Below are positions 1-5,726 of a stretch of 8,527 nt of DNA, piece by piece (position 1 is the stretch's first letter; each line of letters begins with the position of its first letter). The position numbers and the translations under genes are program-made. Where the stretch lies: assembly GCA_030149625.1 (NCBI GenBank), contig JASLHP010000355.1, positions 1 to 8,527 on the forward strand. The letters are read 5' to 3'. The DNA comes from Solirubrobacteraceae bacterium. Lineage in GTDB: Bacteria; Actinomycetota; Thermoleophilia; Solirubrobacterales; Solirubrobacteraceae. The notes below the pieces were generated by a model. It ran no database searches, was not told where the DNA came from, and was given only the letters and a program-made list of their open reading frames with translations.

Positions 1-1
1 C

Positions 2-649
2 AAGGTTAATTCGCAAGGAACCTCGATCGCGGCGATCTCGCCGAAAGAGGGTGCGGGATCCGTTGACGTGACCGTGAGCGCGCCGGGAGCGACGAGCGCC
101 ACCGGCGCGAGCGACCTGTTCACATTCGTGGCCAAAAAAACAGGCCATCGTGAAACGGGTAACGAAACGGAAACCACGGTGACCGTAGAAAGTGCTGTCG
201 AAAATCGTGGCAGCACGACCACGAGCGGCGCCGGCCAGGGCGCGGTGCTGTCGTTCGGCGCGAGCGCGACTCCCAACTGTGCCGTGACGTTGCTGGGCAA
301 GAGCATCGCGGTGCGAAAGCGCGGCCGCGCGAGCTTGAGGCTGATCTGGCGGGGCGCCAAGGGACCGCTCGTGTGTCGCGGCCGACTGACGCTCGCTTTG
401 AGGGTGAAGCTGGCGGGCCACGCCGGCAGGCGCTACAAGACGGTAGTTATCGGCACAGCCAAGTTCGCGATCGTCGCGGGCGCCAGCAAGCTCGTCACGG
501 TAGGACTCAACGCTCGCGGACGCGCGCGCTTGCGGGCCGACCGCGGTCGTTTGGCTGCACGCGTGACGATCCTGGTGTCAGCTCCCGTGCACGGCAAGGC
601 ACAGGCAAGTACCGTCCACCTGGTTCGCAAGCGAGCGAGGAAATCGTGA
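2..649 (+). CDS. IPT/TIG-domain surface protein, C-terminal part (5' end outside window)
   Basis: The frame is open from the left edge, so the true start lies outside; the GTG at 68 sits inside a domain and is not the start. Visible residues 1-45 (through about base 136) read as the last strands of an IPT/TIG immunoglobulin-like domain, with the typical VDVTVSAPG, TSATGASD and FTFV pattern. A Thr/Glu-rich linker follows, then a C-terminal beta domain with two cysteines (in PNCAVTL and PLVCRG) and the run IGTAKFAIVAGASK. That run closely resembles a C-terminal module common in large secreted proteins of Solirubrobacterales. The tail is basic (RKRARKS). The likely role is extracellular adhesion or structure; no enzyme motif is visible. 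Secretion cannot be shown because the N-terminus is missing. The family call is by pattern recall. Confidence 0.8.
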   Translation, partial: KVNSQGTSIAAISPKEGAGSVDVTVSAPGATSATGASDLFTFVAKKTGHRETGNETETTVTVESAVENRGSTTTSGAGQGAVLSFGASATPNCAVTLLGKSIAVRKRGRASLRLIWRGAKGPLVCRGRLTLALRVKLAGHAGRRYKTVVIGTAKFAIVAGASKLVTVGLNARGRARLRADRGRLAARVTILVSAPVHGKAQASTVHLVRKRARKS

Positions 650-682
650 AATGCACGCGCGATCAGCTCGCGCGCCCACACC

Positions 683-705
683 CGCGCATCGACTCGATGC
701 TTGCG
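683..705 (+). terminator. Hairpin downstream of the IPT/TIG gene
   Basis: GCATCGA (686-692) and TCGATGC (694-700) form a perfect inverted repeat around C693. The stem can continue as CGC (683-685) with GCG (703-705) across a TT bulge. It begins 33 bases after the stop at 649. There is no T-run behind it, so it is a weak terminator candidate; as DNA it could equally be a protein-binding palindrome. Confidence 0.35.
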
Positions 706-721
706 CGACCAGTCGCAGATA

Positions 722-739
722 TGACAATACGTACTGTCA
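722..739. promoter_or_regulatory. Palindromic operator candidate upstream of cysNC
   Basis: The sequence TGACAATACGTACTGTCA matches its own reverse complement at 16 of 18 positions: arms TGACA/TGTCA, core TACGTA, mismatches only at the sixth and thirteenth bases. Its centre lies about 33 bases before the A of the cysNC ATG. If transcription begins at that ATG, the site covers the -35 region, where a dimeric regulator could repress or activate. I cannot name the regulator. It stands out against the GC-rich surroundings. Confidence 0.6.
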
Positions 740-751
740 AATGGGCTACGC

Positions 752-763
752 TATCCTGGCTTA
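752..763 (+). promoter_or_regulatory. Putative leaderless -10 region of cysNC
   Basis: TATCCT at 752-757 fits the actinobacterial TANNNT -10 pattern and lies exactly at -12 to -7 relative to the A of ATG 764. No purine-rich Shine-Dalgarno sequence precedes that ATG. Both facts fit a leaderless mRNA starting at or near the start codon. No good -35 hexamer is seen at a 17-18 base spacing; the palindrome at 722-739 occupies that place. Confidence 0.45.
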
Positions 764-2788
764 ATGGACATGGCTGACCGCAACGGGGGGCAGGTGGGCG
801 GTGCCGTTGCAGTCGATGCGAGCGCGCCCGCCACGAACGGTGAGACGGGCCCGCGCCCGCGCTTGAACGAGCATTCGGTGGACCTGCTGCGCTTTGCCAC
901 GGCGGGGTCTGTCGACGACGGTAAGAGCACGCTGATCGGCAGGCTGTTGTACGACTCCAAGCAGGTGCTCGCCGACCAGCTGGCGCACGTCGAGCAGACC
1001 AGCCGGCAGATGGGGCACGAGTTCGTCGATCTATCGCTGCTGACGGACGGCCTGCGCGCCGAGCGCGAGCAGGGCATCACGATCGATGTCGCCTACCGCT
1101 ACTTCGCCACGGCCCAGCGGCGCTTCATCATCGCCGACACACCGGGTCACGAGCAGTACACGCGCAACATGGTCACGGGCGCCTCGACAGCGGATCTCGC
1201 GATCGTGCTCGTGGACGCGCGCAAGGGCGTTCTCTCCCAGTCCAAGCGCCATGCCTTCATCGCCTCGCTGCTGGGCATCCCGCACGTGGTCGTGTGTGTC
1301 AACAAGATGGACCTCGTCGCGTTCGACGAGGCCGCGTTCGACGCGATCGTCGAGGAGTTCGACACGTTCGCGGCGCGCTTGGAGTTGCCGGACGTGACCT
1401 TCATCCCGATCTCGGCGCTGCTCGGCGACAACGTCGTCGAGCGCTCGCAGTCGATGCCGTGGTACCAGGGGCCGCCGCTGCTGTACCACCTCGAGCACGT
1501 TCACATCGCCTCCGATCGCAACCTGATCGACGTGCGCTTCCCGGTGCAGTGGGTGATCAGGCCGCAGTCCACCGAGCTCGTCGACTACCGCGCCTACGCC
1601 GGACAGCTGGCCGGCGGGATCATCCGCCAAGGCGATGAGGTCGTCGTGTTGCCGAGTGGGCAGCGCACGACGATCGCGGGCATCGACACCTACGAGGGTC
1701 CGATCGAGGAGGCGTTCACGCCGATGTCGGTCGCGCTGCGCCTGAGCGATGACATCGACGTCGGACGCGGCTCGACGATCGTGCGCACGCACAACCAGCC
1801 GACGGTCTCCAGGCGCTTCGAGTGCCTGCTGTGCTGGATGTCCGAGCAGCCGCTCAGCTCGGCTCGCCGCTATCTCGTCAAGCACACGACGCGCTCGGCG
1901 ACGCTCGGCAACGTCGACATCCGCTACCGGATCGACGTCGAGACGCTCAGGCGCGACGAGAGCGCGACGACGCTCGAGCTCAACGACCTCGCGCGCGTGA
2001 ACATGGAGCTGAGCTCGCCGCTGGTATTCGACTCCTACCGGCGCAATCGCATCACCGGCAGCCTGATCGTGATCGACGAGGCGAGCAACGACACGGTCGC
2101 CGCCGGCGTGATCCTCGACACCGAGGTCGACGGCGCGACGCAGTCGGCGGCCGCCGAGACGAAGAGCGAGCGCAGCCCGAACGTGCGCTGGCAGGGAACG
2201 CGCACGACGCGCGAGCTGCGCTGGCAATCGCTCGGCCACGGCGGTGCGACGCTGTGGTTCACGGGCCTGCCCGGGGCGGGCAAGTCGACGGTCGCCGCGG
2301 CGGTCGAGGAGCGGTTGCTGCAGGCCGGCCAGCCGGCGTTCCTGCTCGACGGCGACAACTTGCGCCACGGTCTCAACGGCGACCTCGGCTTCGACGAGAT
2401 CGCACGCAAAGAGAACGTGCGTCGCACAGCGCACGTCGCGAGGCTGCTCGCCGAGGCCGGCACGATCGCGCTCGTCAGCCTCGTCAGCCCCTACGCGGCC
2501 GACCGGCAGGCGGCGGCGGCGCTGCACGAGGTCGACGACCTCGGCTTCCTCGAGATCTTCGTCGATGCTCCGCTGGAGCTGTGCGAGCAGCGCGATCCCA
2601 AGGGGCTGTACGCGCGCGCGCGCTCGGGCGAGCTCGCCGGCATGACGGGGGTGGGCGCGCCCTATGAGGCGCCCGCGCAGCCCGATCTCGTGCTCGGCAG
2701 CTTCCGCGAAACGGTCGAGGAAGAGGTGGAGCGCGTTCTGGAGCTGCTCGTCGCCCGCGGCCTGATCTCGACGCCGTCCACGGGCTGA
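764..2788 (+). CDS. cysNC: Fused sulfate adenylyltransferase subunit 1 / adenylylsulfate kinase (CysNC)
   Basis: This bifunctional 674-residue enzyme belongs to sulfate activation. The CysN half is the GTPase that drives ATP sulfurylase (with CysD) to make APS; the CysC half phosphorylates APS to PAPS. N-terminal GTPase motifs are clear: P-loop GSVDDGKST at 48-56, GITID, DTPGH at 125-129 and NKMD at 180-183, followed by two EF-Tu-like beta-barrel domains to about residue 450. A charged linker leads to the kinase, with P-loop GLPGAGKST at 501-509, then DGDNLRHGLN, DLGF, SPYAADR and RDPKGLY. The length fits NodQ/CysNC fusions. Start ATG 764 gives a short variable N-terminal extension; an in-frame ATG at 770 is possible, and neither has a Shine-Dalgarno. 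The kinase reads MTGVG where FTGID is usual. No cysD is adjacent: the upstream neighbour is an IPT/TIG protein. Confidence 0.97.
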   Translation: MDMADRNGGQVGGAVAVDASAPATNGETGPRPRLNEHSVDLLRFATAGSVDDGKSTLIGRLLYDSKQVLADQLAHVEQTSRQMGHEFVDLSLLTDGLRAEREQGITIDVAYRYFATAQRRFIIADTPGHEQYTRNMVTGASTADLAIVLVDARKGVLSQSKRHAFIASLLGIPHVVVCVNKMDLVAFDEAAFDAIVEEFDTFAARLELPDVTFIPISALLGDNVVERSQSMPWYQGPPLLYHLEHVHIASDRNLIDVRFPVQWVIRPQSTELVDYRAYAGQLAGGIIRQGDEVVVLPSGQRTTIAGIDTYEGPIEEAFTPMSVALRLSDDIDVGRGSTIVRTHNQPTVSRRFECLLCWMSEQPLSSARRYLVKHTTRSATLGNVDIRYRIDVETLRRDESATTLELNDLARVNMELSSPLVFDSYRRNRITGSLIVIDEASNDTVAAGVILDTEVDGATQSAAAETKSERSPNVRWQGTRTTRELRWQSLGHGGATLWFTGLPGAGKSTVAAAVEERLLQAGQPAFLLDGDNLRHGLNGDLGFDEIARKENVRRTAHVARLLAEAGTIALVSLVSPYAADRQAAAALHEVDDLGFLEIFVDAPLELCEQRDPKGLYARARSGELAGMTGVGAPYEAPAQPDLVLGSFRETVEEEVERVLELLVARGLISTPSTG

Positions 2789-2813
2789 CTCGAGCGACGG
2801 CTCGGCTCAGCCC
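2782..2813. terminator. Bidirectional hairpin terminator between convergent genes
   Basis: GGGCTGA (2782-2788) pairs perfectly with TCAGCCC (2807-2813). Inside, CGAGC (2791-2795) pairs with GCTCG (2800-2804) around a GACG loop, separated from the outer stem by a C-C mismatch and a T-G wobble. The outer arms contain the stop codons of both cysNC (2786-2788) and the minus-strand gene (2807-2809). On the plus strand a pyrimidine-rich, T-containing stretch follows, so it should work best for cysNC transcripts; it is symmetric enough to act both ways. Confidence 0.65.
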
Positions 2814-3913
2814 TTCGCTTTCTTCTTCCTGCTCTTCGTGCTCGGAGCGTGCAGAAGCACGGTCGAGCTGCCGCCCGATCCGAGCGCGCCCGCCGCGACC
2901 TGCACGAACGCGCGGTAGTGACCTGTCTGCCGTACGCTCACGACGACGCTGAAGCGCGAGATCGTCCGCGTTGCGCGCTTGACCTTCGTGTCGAACTTGG
3001 TGGCGAAGGCGGGAGGCTTTTCGCCCTTTTCCTTTTCTGCTCGTCCGGGCTTTTCGGGCTTTTCGAGCTTCCCCGGCTTTTCGTCTTTCGGCTTGGGCGT
3101 CTTTTCGAGCTCGATGAAGACCTTCGCGCCGACCTCCGCGGGCGTCACCGTGCCATACAGGCGCACGAGACCGCCGTGGCCGGCCGACCGTGCTTTGAGG
3201 ACCACGCGCACGGTGACCTGCTCGGGGACGACGCGGCTCACGACCGGCGGCGCGCCGACGGTCGCGACGCGGAACTTGGTGGCGCCCATGAGGTTCGCGA
3301 CGCGGAACGAGAACGCTCCGGTCGGGCCGGTGAGGATCTGCGCGCCGACGTTCGTGTATGGCGCCGTGTAGGGGTAGGGGCTCGCCTGCAGCACGATCGC
3401 GCGACCGGCGTTCCCTGTCCCCGTGAGCGTGCCGCCGAGCACGAACGTGCCGCCGAGCGGGATCGGCGCAAACGTCTTCGGCAGCACGAACGCGGCCTTC
3501 TTCTTCGTTGGCGTGACGGTGTAGACGCGTTCCCGGCTTTCCTTCCTCTGGCCCTGCGTGTTGACGGCCACGAGGCGGTAGTGGTAGCCGTTCAGGAAGC
3601 CGCCGGCGGTCTGGCTGACTTTGACCGTCGCGGTGCTGCCGGCGGCGATCGTGGCCGAGGCTGTCTGCTGGCCGAAGGCGCTGCTGGGGCCGTACTGGAA
3701 GTAGTAGGTCGTGGCGTAGGTACGCGGATCGATGCTCCCCGAGAGCGTCGCCGTGGTTCCGCTCACGTGCGCCGCCGCGATCGACACGAGCGGCGGGCCG
3801 GGCGTGGTCCTGGCGTCACCCGCCGCGCGCGAGGCGAGCACCGGCATCAGCGCGAGACAGGCCAGCGCGAACGCCGGCAACGTCGCGATGCGCTTGGTCC
3901 TGTGACTGCTCAT
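2807..3913 (-). CDS. Secreted fibronectin-III/Ig-like protein with charged insertion
   Basis: The 368-residue protein begins with a typical signal peptide: basic SSHRTKR, a hydrophobic stretch at about 10-28, and likely cleavage near ASRAAGDA (27-34). Residues 41-133 form an Fn3-like domain with the TTYYFQYG and YHYRLVAVN signatures common in actinobacterial surface proteins. Two more beta domains follow (about 142-240 and 240-355). The last carries a Lys/Glu/Pro-rich insertion at 271-301 built of KPE, EKP and EKGEKP units. The C-terminus is basic (KSRKKKAKG). No catalytic motif is visible, so an extracellular structural or binding role is inferred. Start ATG 3913 is supported by Shine-Dalgarno AGAAGGGG (3921-3928 on the minus strand), 7 bases away. 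It converges with cysNC, 18 bases between stops, and shares the hairpin at 2782-2813. Confidence 0.88.
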   Translation of the reverse strand: MSSHRTKRIATLPAFALACLALMPVLASRAAGDARTTPGPPLVSIAAAHVSGTTATLSGSIDPRTYATTYYFQYGPSSAFGQQTASATIAAGSTATVKVSQTAGGFLNGYHYRLVAVNTQGQRKESRERVYTVTPTKKKAAFVLPKTFAPIPLGGTFVLGGTLTGTGNAGRAIVLQASPYPYTAPYTNVGAQILTGPTGAFSFRVANLMGATKFRVATVGAPPVVSRVVPEQVTVRVVLKARSAGHGGLVRLYGTVTPAEVGAKVFIELEKTPKPKDEKPGKLEKPEKPGRAEKEKGEKPPAFATKFDTKVKRATRTISRFSVVVSVRQTGHYRAFVQVAAGALGSGGSSTVLLHAPSTKSRKKKAKG

Positions 3914-4045
3914 GTGCGAACCCCTTCTGCTCGGTGGTCTCGGGCGCCCTTCGCATGCACGTAGACTCCCGACACCGCTCGTGTGCTCGATCCGTAGAAA
4001 CCGCCCGGGGCCGATTCGATGCGGTCAGCCGGGTCGCTCTCGGCC

Positions 4046-4080
4046 GACGATATCGAGCCGGCGCGGACGATATCGAGCCG
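4046..4080. repeat. Two direct copies of a 15-bp motif with CGATATCG core
   Basis: GACGATATCGAGCCG occurs at 4046-4060 and again at 4066-4080, a 20-bp period. Each copy contains the perfect 8-bp palindrome CGATATCG, so the two centres sit about two helical turns apart on one DNA face. This arrangement suits tandem binding of a dimeric regulator, but a simple local duplication is equally possible. It lies about 130 bases upstream of the minus-strand gene start. Confidence 0.55.
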
Positions 4081-4095
4081 ACCCCAGCCGAGCCC

Positions 4096-4261
4096 GGCCC
4101 CGCGTCGGCGACCAGGCGCGGCCCCGCGTCGGCGACCAGGCGCGGCCCCGCGTCGGCGACCAGGTGTGGCCCCGCGTCGGCGACCAGGTGTGGCCCCGCG
4201 TCGGCGACTAGGCGTGGCCCCGCGTCGGCGACCAGGCGTGGCCCCAGGCGTGGCCCCCAGC
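4096..4261. repeat. 24-bp minisatellite, six full units plus partial copies
   Basis: Units begin GGCCCCGCGTCGGCGACCAG and end in a variable four-base GCGC/GTGT/GCGT tail: 4096-4119, 4120-4143, 4144-4167, 4168-4191, 4192-4215 and 4216-4239. A half unit (4240-4251) that lacks 12 internal bases and a last fragment (4252-4261) follow. Units 1-2 share one tail, 3-4 another, and 5-6 a third, which suggests stepwise duplication. Unit 5 has GACTAGG in place of GACCAGG. It looks non-coding. Confidence 0.93.
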
Positions 4262-4444
4262 TTCTCGGTGCGAGCCAAGCGCCTGGAGCCGGCCGCGCAG
4301 CTGACATGGCTGGGCGGCCTTCACAAAATCGTCACGCCACGGGAGGCTCGCGGCCCGACGATACGCTCAGCAGAGTCGCGCAGCTGGTGCCCGCATTGCC
4401 GGGTGTCCCCGCGCGATCACTCCCGTCGCCAGCGACGCAGACAC

Positions 4445-4449
4445 AAAGG
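4445..4449 (+). promoter_or_regulatory. Shine-Dalgarno that points to a CTG start at 4458
   Basis: AAAGG lies 8 bases before CTG 4458. It is the only good ribosome-binding site upstream of the first zinc-ribbon gene and decides its start, since no ATG, GTG or TTG exists in frame between the upstream stop (TGA, 4302-4304) and GTG 4560. Confidence 0.6.
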
Positions 4450-4457
4450 TAGCCACC

Positions 4458-5321
4458 CTGTCCACCGAACCGAGCGCAAGCACACCGCAGCCAGACGCGC
4501 ACTGCGCCAACTGTGGCGCGGCGCTGGCCGGCGACCAGCGCTACTGCCTGGAGTGCGGCGTGCGCTGCACGCCGATGAGCAGCATCCTGCGGGGCGAGCC
4601 GCAAGTCGGCGCCGAGTCTGAGGCGAGCAAGCCGCCGGCGGTGCCACCGATACCACCGGCCGCGGTTGTGCCTACCGGAAGCGGTGCGTTGGGGCGCAAC
4701 GGCACGCTGACGGTGATCGCGGGCGTGGGCGTGCTGCTGCTGGCGATGGGCGTTGGCGTGCTGATCGGCCGCTCGGGTCAGGCCAAGCCCGCGGCGACTC
4801 CGCCCCAAGTGATCACCGTCGCGGGGCCGGCGTCGCCCGGCAGCTCGTCGAGCCCCGCCGCCGAAGCCACGTTCACGAGCAGCTGGCCGTCCGGGACGAA
4901 TGGCTACACCGTGCAGCTGCAGACGTTGGCATCGGGCACGACGGTAAGCGCGGTGCAAGCCGCCAAGTCGGCGGCGAGCGCCAAGGGAGCCAAGGCGGTG
5001 GGCGCGCTCGCCTCCGAAGAATTCACGAGCCTCACGGCCGGCAGCTACGTGATCTACTCGGGCGTCTACAACACGCAGGCCGAAGCCCAAAAAGCGCTCG
5101 CGGGCGTGAAGCAGAGCTTCCCGTCGGCCAAGGTGATCAAGGTCGCCAACGGTGGCTCGGGCTCCGCCGGCAGCGGTTCGGCATCTCCGTCCTCGCCCGG
5201 CGGCGCCAGCAGCGAGAGTCACCCCGCGCCGTCCACCGTGCTGAAAAGCCTCAAAGGCGCGAAAGGCAAAAGCTACGAGGAAAAGTCCAAGAGCCTTCCC
5301 GACGTCGTCGAAACCGGCTAG
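4458..5321 (+). CDS. Zinc-ribbon membrane protein with SPOR-like domain
   Basis: First gene of a three-gene operon; 287 residues from CTG 4458. I choose this non-standard start because the open frame upstream of GTG 4560 encodes an intact zinc ribbon (CxxC at 16-19 and 30-33, with AGDQRYC between) and AAAGG is correctly spaced. The GTG would remove all four cysteines. After a Pro/Ala-rich linker comes one membrane helix at about 84-103 (LTVIAGVGVLLLAMGVGVLI), then a Ser/Ala/Pro-rich segment. Residues 149-229 resemble a SPOR domain: GYTVQLQTL, a helix, SYVIYSGVYNTQAEAQKAL and a final AKVIKV strand. SPOR domains bind denuded peptidoglycan glycan strands, so the inferred topology is ribbon inside, SPOR-like domain outside. 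The tail ends GKSYEEKSKSLPDVVETG, a motif I recall as conserved in this group. The SPOR assignment is by pattern and moderately sure. Confidence 0.85.
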   Translation: MSTEPSASTPQPDAHCANCGAALAGDQRYCLECGVRCTPMSSILRGEPQVGAESEASKPPAVPPIPPAAVVPTGSGALGRNGTLTVIAGVGVLLLAMGVGVLIGRSGQAKPAATPPQVITVAGPASPGSSSSPAAEATFTSSWPSGTNGYTVQLQTLASGTTVSAVQAAKSAASAKGAKAVGALASEEFTSLTAGSYVIYSGVYNTQAEAQKALAGVKQSFPSAKVIKVANGGSGSAGSGSASPSSPGGASSESHPAPSTVLKSLKGAKGKSYEEKSKSLPDVVETG

Positions 5322-5325
5322 GGGC

Positions 5326-5715
5326 ATGGGCATTCTTCGCGACACGATCGAGGAGGACGAGATGGAGCAGCTCAGTGCGCCCGTCGCGCCGAGCCCACCG
5401 GATCTGCGGCGCCGGCGCGACGCGCTGGCCGAGGAGGTGATGGAGCTGCACTGGGATCTCGGTGGGCTGGCGTACGAGATGGCGATCCGCGATCACTTCC
5501 GTCTCGACGTGCTCGTACGCCGAGCCGCGCTGCTGCAGGAACGAGATGCCGAGCTGGCCGAGGTGGAGCGCCTGCTGCAGACGGAGTCCGACGGCGTGGC
5601 CGGCAGCTGCCCGGCGTGCGGCGCGCCACACAGTCGCGGCGCGCTGTACTGCTGGCAGTGCGGGACGACCCTGATGGAGCGCCTGCCGAGCGGCACGGCG
5701 AGCTCCGAGTCATAG
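5326..5715 (+). CDS. Small coiled-coil protein with C-terminal zinc ribbon
   Basis: Second gene of the operon, 4 bases after the previous stop; 129 residues from ATG 5326. Residues about 24-92 are charged and heptad-like (RRRRDALAEEVMELHWDL, LLQERDAELAEVERLLQ), predicting a coiled coil or helical hairpin, with LGGLAYEMAIRDHFRLDVL in the middle. A zinc ribbon closes the protein (CPAC at 95-98, CWQC at 109-112). No signal peptide or membrane helix is seen, so it should be cytoplasmic. ATG 5326 has no properly spaced Shine-Dalgarno (GGGG is one base away); in-frame ATG 5362 has GAGGAGG five bases upstream and would give 117 residues. Function unknown. Its ribbon and position suggest it acts with the cytoplasmic ribbons of its two neighbours, which is inference. 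Confidence 0.85.
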   Translation: MGILRDTIEEDEMEQLSAPVAPSPPDLRRRRDALAEEVMELHWDLGGLAYEMAIRDHFRLDVLVRRAALLQERDAELAEVERLLQTESDGVAGSCPACGAPHSRGALYCWQCGTTLMERLPSGTASSES

Positions 5716-5718
5716 GAG
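5714..5718 (+). promoter_or_regulatory. Shine-Dalgarno overlapping a stop codon, before the phosphoesterase gene
   Basis: AGGAG at 5714-5718 overlaps the TAG (5713-5715) of the coiled-coil gene and lies 8 bases before ATC 5727. This is the strongest ribosome-binding site near the third gene, yet no ATG, GTG or TTG follows in frame at normal distance. It suggests either an ATC start or coupled re-initiation. Confidence 0.5.
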
Positions 5719-5726
5719 CGTCGGCG

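Larger units (their letters stand above)
3914..4457. other. Divergent intergenic region rich in repeats
   Basis: These 544 bases separate the minus-strand Fn3-like gene from the plus-strand zinc-ribbon operon, so promoters for both should lie here. I could not identify a convincing -35/-10 pair for either. It holds a 15-bp motif in two copies (4046-4080), a 24-bp tandem repeat (4096-4261), and near the right end the Shine-Dalgarno of the operon. Several long open frames cross it on both strands, but they arise because the 24-bp repeat is a multiple of three and lacks stops in most frames. Confidence 0.6.

Noticed and set aside
1031..2527. Long minus-strand open frame (498 codons) opposite cysNC
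   Set aside because: Shadow of a GC-rich gene; Arg/Ala/Val-rich, no domain, and fully covered by the unmistakable CysNC motifs on the plus strand.
2849..3964. Plus-strand 371-codon frame opposite the Fn3-like gene
   Set aside because: Arg-rich shadow; the minus-strand gene has a signal peptide, Shine-Dalgarno and known domain patterns.
4096..4261. CRISPR array
   Set aside because: Units are contiguous 24-mers with no unique spacers and no cas genes nearby.
3816..4307. Minus-strand frame with LVADAGPR octapeptide repeats
   Set aside because: The repeat is the 24-bp minisatellite read in frame; other frames across it are open too, and it overlaps the start of the Fn3-like gene with no separate start signal.
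4360..4370. Possible -10 box (TACGCT) upstream of the zinc-ribbon operon
   Set aside because: No -35 hexamer at suitable spacing, and the hexamer alone is too weak to support a promoter.
4019..4621. Plus-strand frame with RRPGAAPR collagen-like repeats
   Set aside because: Also a product of the stop-free 24-bp repeat; it runs out of frame into the zinc-ribbon gene.
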